Assembly: GCF_015390235.1 (NCBI RefSeq)
Contig: NZ_VUOH01000003.1
Span: forward strand, 1-64,000
Length of the DNA stretch: 64,000 nt
From: Quadrisphaera sp. INWT6
Lineage (GTDB): Bacteria; Actinomycetota; Actinomycetes; Actinomycetales; Quadrisphaeraceae
Reading direction: 5' to 3'
Shown here: positions 59,701 to 64,000 of the stretch, piece after piece
How the letters are laid out: each line of letters begins with the position of its first letter
How positions within the stretch are numbered: the first letter of the stretch is position 1
Notes under the pieces: model-generated
Seen by the model: the letters and a program-made list of their open reading frames with translations, nothing else
What the model was told of the DNA's origin: nothing
Database searches by the model: none
Translations under genes and position numbers: made by a program

Positions 59701-61846
59701 CACCCAGTCCGAGCTGCAGCGGCTCGCGGAGGACCGGCGCTGCCGCGACGCCGAGGACGCCGCCGACCTGCTGCGCGTGCTCGGCCCGCAGACCACCGCC
59801 GAGGTGGCGCAGCGGTCACTGGCGCCCGACGACGTCGGCGGGTGGCTGTCCGACCTGGAGGGCGCCCGGCGCGTCATCCGGGTCCGCATCGCCGGCGAGG
59901 AGCGCTGGGCGGCGGTGGAGGACGCGGGCCGCCTGCGCGACGCCCTGGGAGCTCCCCTGCCGGTCGGCGTCCCGGAGGCGTTCACCGCCCCGGTGCCCGA
60001 CCCGGTGGCCGACCTGGTCTCGCGGTACGCCCGCACGCACGTCCCGTTCACGGCGGCCGCGGTCGCGAGGCGCCTGGGCACCGGGGTGGCCGTCGTCGTC
60101 GACGCGCTCAAGCGCCTCTCGGCCAGCGGGAGGGTGGTCTCGGGCGACCTGCTGCCCTCCGAGGTGCGGCTGGCCCTCGACGGGGCCGGGTCCGGCGACA
60201 GCTCCCTCCCGGGCGGGACCCCCGACTGGTGCGACGCCGAGGTCCTGCGCCTCCTGCGCCGCCGGTCCCTCGCGGCGCTGCGCTCGGAGGTCGAGCCCGT
60301 GCCCCCGCGCGACCTCGCGCGCTTCCTGCCGGGCTGGCAGCAGGTGGGCTCGCGGCTGCGCGGAGCCGACGGTCTGCTGCGCGCGGTCGAGCAGCTGGCG
60401 GGCGCCCAGGTGCCCGCGAGCGCCCTGGAGACCCTGGTGCTCCCCGTGCGGGTCGAGCGGTACTCCCCCGCGCTGCTCGACGAGCTCACGGCCGCCGGCG
60501 AGGTGGTCTGGCAGGGCCACGGGTCGCTGCCGGGCGAGGACGGCTGGGTCTCCCTGCACGCCGCCGACGCCGCGCCGGTGACCCTCGCGCTGCCCGACGA
60601 GTCGCTCGAGCTCACCGACGTGCACCGCGCCGTGCTCGAGCTCCTCGCCGCGGGTGGGGCGCACTTCTTCCGGTCGGTGGCCGCGGCGCTGGAGGGCCAG
60701 GTCGACGCCGACGGCGAGCCCCTCGGCGGCGTCGACGACGCCACGCTGGAGCGGGTCCTGTGGGACCTCACCTGGGCCGGGTACGCCACCAACGACACCC
60801 TCGCCCCGCTGCGGGCCCGCCTCGGCGGTGGGCGCACCGCCCACCGGGCGCCGCGGTCGGCTCCGCGCTCGCGGTACGGGCGCACCGGGGCCACCGGTGC
60901 GCGCTACGGGCTGGGACGCGCCGGCGGGGGCCTCGGCCGGCCGGGCAGCGCCTTCGGCGGCGCACCGCGCTCGGGTCCGCCGAGCACGGTGGGCCGCTGG
61001 TCGCTGCTGCCCGAGCTGGAGCCCGACGCCACCGTGCGGGCCTCGGTGACCGCCGAGGTGCTGCTCGACCGGCACGGCGTGCTGACCCGCGGGGCGGTGG
61101 CCTCGGAGCGGCTGCCCGGCGGGTTCGCTGCGGTGTACCGGGTGCTGGCCGCCATGGAGGAGGCCGGCCGGGTGCGCCGAGGCTACTTCGTGGAGGGGCT
61201 CGGGGCCTCGCAGTTCGCCAGCACGGGCGCCGTCGACAGGCTGCGCGCGGCGAGCCGCCCCCTCTCGACCATCGGGCGCGGCGAGTGGCAGCGCGGCGCT
61301 TCCGGAGCCCCCGGGGCCCCCGGGTCCCCTGGACGAGGAGCGGCGAGCTCCGACCCGTGGGAGGCGGCCGGGCTCGGACCCGCCGGGGGCTCCGGCGGCG
61401 CGGGCGGTGACCGCGACGGCGCCGACCGGCCGCGCACCGTCGTGCTGGCGGCCTCCGACCCCGCCAACCCCTACGGCGCGGCGCTGCCCTGGCCGGAGCG
61501 GGGCTCCACCGCGAGCGGCGAGCCCGGCGCCGGCGGCTCGGGCGCCGCCACCGGCCACCGCGCCGGCCGCAAGGCGGGGGCGCTCGTGGTGCTGCTGGAG
61601 GGCGACCTCGTGCTCTACGTCGAGCGCGGCGGGCGGACCCTGCTGTCGTTCACCGACGCCCCCTCCGCCCTCCAGGCCGGGGCCGACGCCCTGGCGCTCG
61701 CGGTCCGCGACGGCGCCCTCGGGCGCCTCACCGTGGAGAAGGCCGACGGCGCGGGAGTGCTCACCCCCGGCAGCTCGGCCCTCGCAGCCGCCCTGGAGGC
61801 CGCCGGCTTCACCGCGACCCCGAGGGGGCTGCGGGTCCGCAGCTGA
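56738..61846 (+). CDS. lhr: large ATP-dependent helicase Lhr
   Basis: A 1702-residue SF2 helicase: Walker A VVAPTGSGKT (residues 51-60), DExH ETVILDEVHAVAGTKRGAHL, motif III LSATV, motif VI in SVASGLQRVGRAGHQ. The winged-helix and beta-barrel Lhr core follows, then a long C-terminal Lhr extension with Gly/Pro-rich linkers near residues 1360-1430 and 1505-1625. The size exceeds most Lhr proteins (about 1500) because of those linkers. It unwinds 3'-tailed DNA/RNA duplexes in repair. GTG 56738 has GACCAT 6 nt upstream. Bacterial Lhr is often encoded near recA, as here. Confidence 0.95.
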   Translation: MAAKGTPTSTDDVLERFSAPTRDWFRGAFEKPTAAQEGAWRAISSGDHALVVAPTGSGKTLSAFLWSLDRLAAEGRPEDPLRRTRVVYVSPLKALATDVERNLRSPLLGIGYAAQRLGQPAPEVTVSIRSGDTPAEERRLFTRRPPDVLITTPESLFLLMTSKAREVLAGVETVILDEVHAVAGTKRGAHLALTLERLDAVVEAAGGRPAQRIGLSATVRPVEDVARFLAGARPVGEAPEGGDGGGRPVTIVQPPANKSWDLSVVVAVPDMGELGQPVQDDLSGLAAGQPQRHSIWPAVEERVVDLVAAHRSTIVFANSRRVAERLTTRLNEVWAERNAPPEVEGEGEGLDVSAGPEAVGALVRRAPAELMAQAGQSRGLPADAPVLARAHHGSVSREQRSLIEEDLKAGRLPAVVATSSLELGIDMGSVDLVVQVGSPPSVASGLQRVGRAGHQVGATSRGALFPQHRSDLVQTAVVTERMRSGGIEALKVPASPLDVLAQQVVAITAMDEVTVEELERLVRRAAPFSGLTRGVLEAVLDMLAGRYPSEEFAELRPRIVWDRVTGVLTGRPGAQRLAVTSGGTIPDRGLYGVFLASGEGPGRRVGELDEEMVYESRVGDVFTLGTSTWRIEDITHDRVLVTPAPGVPGKLPFWHGEALGRPYELGRAIGAFTRELGAQLRDDDGAGALARARAAGLDEWAADNLITYLREQQEATGHLPDDRTVVVERFRDELGDWRVVLHSPFGAQLHAPWALALAARLRERFGLDAQAMSADDGIVLRLPDLDLLGGSSDWDGGGSLLGDGQLSARSEPPDVLEAVLAEPEDVEAVVTAELGGSALFASRFRECAARSLLLPRRRPDRRTPLWQQRQRAAQLLEVASRYPSFPVVLETAREVLSDVFDVPGLQGLLRDLRSGAVRVVQVTTEQPSPFARSMLFGYVAQFLYEGDTPLAEKRAAALSLDPTLLAELLGRGDGASLADLLDPEQLTRTQSELQRLAEDRRCRDAEDAADLLRVLGPQTTAEVAQRSLAPDDVGGWLSDLEGARRVIRVRIAGEERWAAVEDAGRLRDALGAPLPVGVPEAFTAPVPDPVADLVSRYARTHVPFTAAAVARRLGTGVAVVVDALKRLSASGRVVSGDLLPSEVRLALDGAGSGDSSLPGGTPDWCDAEVLRLLRRRSLAALRSEVEPVPPRDLARFLPGWQQVGSRLRGADGLLRAVEQLAGAQVPASALETLVLPVRVERYSPALLDELTAAGEVVWQGHGSLPGEDGWVSLHAADAAPVTLALPDESLELTDVHRAVLELLAAGGAHFFRSVAAALEGQVDADGEPLGGVDDATLERVLWDLTWAGYATNDTLAPLRARLGGGRTAHRAPRSAPRSRYGRTGATGARYGLGRAGGGLGRPGSAFGGAPRSGPPSTVGRWSLLPELEPDATVRASVTAEVLLDRHGVLTRGAVASERLPGGFAAVYRVLAAMEEAGRVRRGYFVEGLGASQFASTGAVDRLRAASRPLSTIGRGEWQRGASGAPGAPGSPGRGAASSDPWEAAGLGPAGGSGGAGGDRDGADRPRTVVLAASDPANPYGAALPWPERGSTASGEPGAGGSGAATGHRAGRKAGALVVLLEGDLVLYVERGGRTLLSFTDAPSALQAGADALALAVRDGALGRLTVEKADGAGVLTPGSSALAAALEAAGFTATPRGLRVRS

Positions 61847-61918
61847 CCCCGCCGGCCGTCCGCTGGCCGGCCGGCCCCGCGGGACGAGCGGGCGACCGGG
61901 CGCGGTGTGCCGGCGGAC

Positions 61919-61996
61919 GCGGACGGCGTCCGCTCCCCCGGCCACCGCTGTGGAGAGCCGTCCACAGGGTCCACGTCCCCAGCGGACGGCGTCCGC
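61919..61996. repeat. 78-bp triple-palindrome repeat, copy 1
   Basis: Both ends are GCGGACGGCGTCCGC, itself almost palindromic. In the middle is CTGTGGAGAGCCGTCCACAG, an inverted repeat with 7-bp arms. The two copies differ only in the 14 nt before the right end (GGTCCACGTCCCCA here). Confidence 0.9.
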
Positions 61997-62116
61997 GACC
62001 GTCCAGATCCGACGCCCCCTCCCCCTGGGGCCGGCACGACGCTCGGGGTCCCAGCTCCGCTGCTGCAGACCACCCCCGGGAACGGACGGGCGCCCCGGCG
62101 CCCTGCGCCGGCGGGT

Positions 62117-62194
62117 GCGGACGGCGTCCGCTCCCCCGGCCACCGCTGTGGAGAGCCGTCCACAGGATCCGTGCCGCCAGCGGACGGCGTCCGC
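62117..62194. repeat. 78-bp triple-palindrome repeat, copy 2
   Basis: Identical in 64 of 78 aligned positions outside one 14-nt block (GATCCGTGCCGCCA here), same orientation, 198 bp from copy 1 start to start. Confidence 0.9.
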
Positions 62195-62228
62195 ACCGGT
62201 GCGAGCTCAGCACCCGCACCGACCCGGC

Positions 62229-62241
62229 ATTGTGTAACAAT
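62229..62241 (+). promoter_or_regulatory. GntR (FadR-type) operator over the -10 box of the EamA-GntR operon
   Basis: ATTGT-GTA-ACAAT fits the FadR-family pattern TNGTNNNACNA. It overlaps a TAACAA -10 box (62235-62240) located 7 nt before GTG 62248. The second gene of the operon encodes a FadR-type GntR protein, so autoregulation is likely. Confidence 0.7.
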
Positions 62242-62247
62242 CTGGCC

Positions 62248-63168
62248 GTGCGCGCCGCCGTCCTCGTCGTGCTGGCAGCCGTCTGCTTCGGCTCGACCGG
62301 CACCGCCGTCGCCCTCGGGGCGCCCGGCGCCTCGCCGCTGTCGGTGGGGTCGGCTCGCGTGCTCGTCGGCGGCGCCCTGCTGGCCCTGCTCGCGGGAGGG
62401 GCCCTGGTGAGCGCCCTGCGGGGCGCTGACGCCCGCACGTGGGGCCTGGTCGGGGTGGGTGCGCTCGGCGTCGTCGCCTACCAGCCGCTGTTCTTCGCGG
62501 GGACGGCCGCCAACGGGGTGGCCGTCGGCACGGTCGTGGCCCTCGGGTCGGCGCCCCTGGTGACCGGTGTCCTCGGCTGGGTCCTCACGCGCACGGTGCC
62601 CGGCCGGCGGTGGCTGCTGGCCACCGGCGTCGCCGTCGTCGGGCTGGCGCTGCTGGCCAGCGGCGCGGGAGGCGCAGGAGGCGCGGACGGCGCGGGAGCG
62701 GGAGCCGCGTCGCCGGCGGGCCTGCTGGCCTCCCTGGGCGCGGGCACGAGCTACGCGGTGTTCGCACTGGTCACCAAGGCCCTGCTCGACCGCGGGTGGA
62801 CCCCGACGACGAGCACGGGTGCCGTCTTCGGCGGGGCCGCGGTGCTGAGCCTGCCGGTGCTGCTGGCCACGGACCTCACCTGGCTCGGTGCTCCGGCCTC
62901 GTGGACGGCCGTGCTGTGGCTCGGGGCGGTGACCACGGCGCTGGCCTACGCGCTCTTCGCCCGGGGCCTGCGCCACCTGCCCGCCGCGACGGTCGCGACG
63001 CTGACCCTCGCCGAGCCGCTGACGGCGACCCTGCTGGGGCTCGTCGTCCTGCACGAGCACCTCGGGCCGGCGCAGGTGACGGCCCTGGTCCTGCTGGCGG
63101 GCGCGCTCGCCGTGCTGGCCGCCCCCGCCCGCCGACGCCTGGGTGCTGCCACGGCGGTCCCCTCGTGA
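62248..63168 (+). CDS. EamA/DMT-family transporter
   Basis: A 306-residue protein with two EamA repeats: VLAAVCFGSTGTAVALGAPG at the start, YQPLFFAGTAANGVAVGTVV in repeat 1 and AYALFARGLRHLPAATVATL in repeat 2. Ten helices, with a Gly/Ala-rich linker (residues about 140-155). GTG 62248 was chosen because it follows the -10 box by 7 nt; a TTG 18 nt upstream would begin inside the operator. Its stop overlaps the GntR gene by 4 nt. Exporter of an unknown metabolite controlled by that regulator. Confidence 0.9.
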   Translation: MRAAVLVVLAAVCFGSTGTAVALGAPGASPLSVGSARVLVGGALLALLAGGALVSALRGADARTWGLVGVGALGVVAYQPLFFAGTAANGVAVGTVVALGSAPLVTGVLGWVLTRTVPGRRWLLATGVAVVGLALLASGAGGAGGADGAGAGAASPAGLLASLGAGTSYAVFALVTKALLDRGWTPTTSTGAVFGGAAVLSLPVLLATDLTWLGAPASWTAVLWLGAVTTALAYALFARGLRHLPAATVATLTLAEPLTATLLGLVVLHEHLGPAQVTALVLLAGALAVLAAPARRRLGAATAVPS

Positions 63169-63812
63169 GCCCCGCGACCAGCAGGCCGACGGCCGCCGCG
63201 GCGCTCGCGGGCGTGCTGCGCACCCAGGTGCTCGACGGGCACCTGGCCCCCGGCACACCGCTGCGCGAGGAGGCCCTGGCCACCGAGCACGGGCTGAGCC
63301 GGCACACGGTGCGCAGCGCCCTGCAGCAGCTGGCCGGCGAGCGCCTCGCCGAGGCCGCCCCCTTCCGGGGCGTGCGCGTGGCGTCCCTCGACGACGACGC
63401 CGTCAGATCGCTGCAGGACCTGCGCCGCGCCGTGGAGAGCGAGGCGGTCCGGCTGCTGGTCGCGCGGCACGGGCGGGCCTGGCCGGAGGCGGTCACCGAC
63501 GTCCTGGCCGAGCACCTGGCCAGCCTGGAGCGGTCCGCGGGCGGGGAGGGCGATCGCCTCGCCGTCCTGAGCGACCACGCGGCCTTCCACCACGCCCTCG
63601 TCGCGGCGGCCGGCAGCGCACGGCTCACCGAGGTCTCCGCCGGGCTGAGCGCCGAGGTCCGGCTGTTCACGGCGCACCTGCGGCTGCACCTCGAGCCGGC
63701 CGGGCTGGTCGCCGAGCACCGCGCCTACCTCGACGACGTCCGCCTCCGCGGGCCCGCGGCCGTGCACGAGCACCTCGCCGCGTCGCAGGAGGCGCTGCTC
63801 ACCGGCCGCTGA
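63165..63812 (+). CDS. GntR family regulator, FadR type (FCD domain)
   Basis: A 215-residue regulator. The winged helix is LREEALATEHGLSRHTVRSA, then LQQLAGERLAEAAPFRGVRV. The C-terminal FCD domain is all helical (LQDLRRAVESEAVRLLVARH; DHAAFHHALVAAAGSARLTE; HLRLHLEPAGLVAEHRAYLD) with Asp/His positions that usually bind a metal and an organic acid ligand. It overlaps the exporter gene (GTGA). The operator at 62229-62241 fits its family. Confidence 0.9.
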   Translation: MSPATSRPTAAAALAGVLRTQVLDGHLAPGTPLREEALATEHGLSRHTVRSALQQLAGERLAEAAPFRGVRVASLDDDAVRSLQDLRRAVESEAVRLLVARHGRAWPEAVTDVLAEHLASLERSAGGEGDRLAVLSDHAAFHHALVAAAGSARLTEVSAGLSAEVRLFTAHLRLHLEPAGLVAEHRAYLDDVRLRGPAAVHEHLAASQEALLTGR

Positions 63813-63857
63813 GGGGCCGCTGAGGGGCCGCCGACGTCCCGCTGAGCAGCTGCCCCC

Positions 63858-64000
63858 TCAGCCCTCGTCCCAGGCGACCGCCCGCACCGGCGCGCCGTCA
63901 CCCCCGGCGAGGCGCAGCGGCAGGAGCGCCACCCGGGGCCGGGCCATCGCCTGCACCGCGCCCAGGTCGCGCAGGTTCTCCGCGAGGACCCCGCCCGCGC
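63858..64000 (-). CDS. cyclase-family (kynurenine-formamidase-like) protein, C-terminal end
   Basis: The window ends inside this gene. The 46 residues visible (VLAENLRDLGAVQAMARPRV, then ALLPLRLAGGDGAPVRAVAW) match the C-terminus of the cyclase family, where the final strand LLPLRL...GAPVRAVA is conserved. These metal-dependent hydrolases act on cyclic or formyl amides. The active-site HxGTH motif lies outside the window. Confidence 0.6.
   Translation of the reverse strand, partial: AGGVLAENLRDLGAVQAMARPRVALLPLRLAGGDGAPVRAVAWDEG

Larger units (their letters stand above)
61847..62247. other. 401-bp gene-free interval holding two 78-bp repeats and an operator
   Basis: Between lhr and the EamA-GntR operon no reading frame with coding character is seen. 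The interval holds two near-identical 78-bp palindromic repeats (61919-61996 and 62117-62194), a palindrome at 62192-62203 and the operator/promoter of the next operon. The first 70 bp contain further GC-rich inverted stretches that may end lhr transcription. Confidence 0.7.

Overview
The window reads as chromosomal DNA of a very GC-rich actinomycete. Coding bias is extreme, GTG starts are common, gene pairs are often joined by 4-nt ATGA/GTGA overlaps, and the housekeeping gene set is typically actinobacterial. Some family-level resemblances suggest the Kineosporiales, but that is only an impression. I see no rRNA, tRNA, CRISPR array, transposase, integrase or phage gene.

The backbone is the conserved actinobacterial block recA-recX ... 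miaB ... miaA-dapF ... hflX ... lexA: recA/recX at 44.9-46.7 kb, miaB at 38.5 kb, miaA/dapF at 18.3-22.5 kb, hflX at 15.6 kb and lexA at 8.4 kb. The glutamate-type ABC operon gluABCD sits between recX and miaB, and lhr lies beyond recA. Other genes are interleaved.

Left to right. 0-1.3 kb: partial 2-hydroxyacid dehydrogenase and two DUF202 genes. 1.4-6.7 kb: a sugar ABC operon (binding protein, two permeases) divergent from a GH2 glycosidase; this stretch holds about ten single-base frameshifts, mostly in G/C runs. 6.7-17.2 kb: NCS1 permease, lexA, Nramp-like permease, geranylgeranyl-reductase-type enzyme, OsmC, DinG-type helicase, AbiEi/DUF559 protein and hflX. 17.3-24.4 kb: methyltransferase, dapF, GGDEF-EAL, miaA, OHCU decarboxylase. 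24.5-38.4 kb: MMPL exporter, DUF2993, PAP2, mntH, GNAT/TetR pair, dienelactone hydrolase, a His-rich membrane protein, a second GGDEF-EAL protein, APC permease, LysR/EamA pair. 38.5-46.9 kb: miaB, DUF2071, gluABCD, tag, recX, recA. 47-56.6 kb: CGNR regulator, EamA, lipoprotein protease, GlxA-type regulator, small conserved genes, and an ABC-2 exporter fused operonically to a two-component system. 56.7-64 kb: lhr, a repeat-filled intergenic region, an EamA-GntR operon and the end of a cyclase-family gene.

Control signals are readable. At least thirteen genes have a TANNNT box only 6-8 nt before the start codon, the geometry of leaderless transcripts. In three places the TAG of that box is also the stop codon of the preceding gene. 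LexA boxes precede lexA and recA. Clean palindromes precede mntH, the TetR gene and the EamA-GntR operon. Two genes, recX and a lipoprotein protease, have no usual start codon and appear to begin at CTG in a CTGA overlap with the upstream stop.

Two repeat families stand out. One is a 59-bp hairpin, present three times at 3' ends of minus-strand genes, with compensatory changes in its stem; two copies bracket the DUF559 gene. The other is a 78-bp element made of three palindromes, present twice downstream of lhr.
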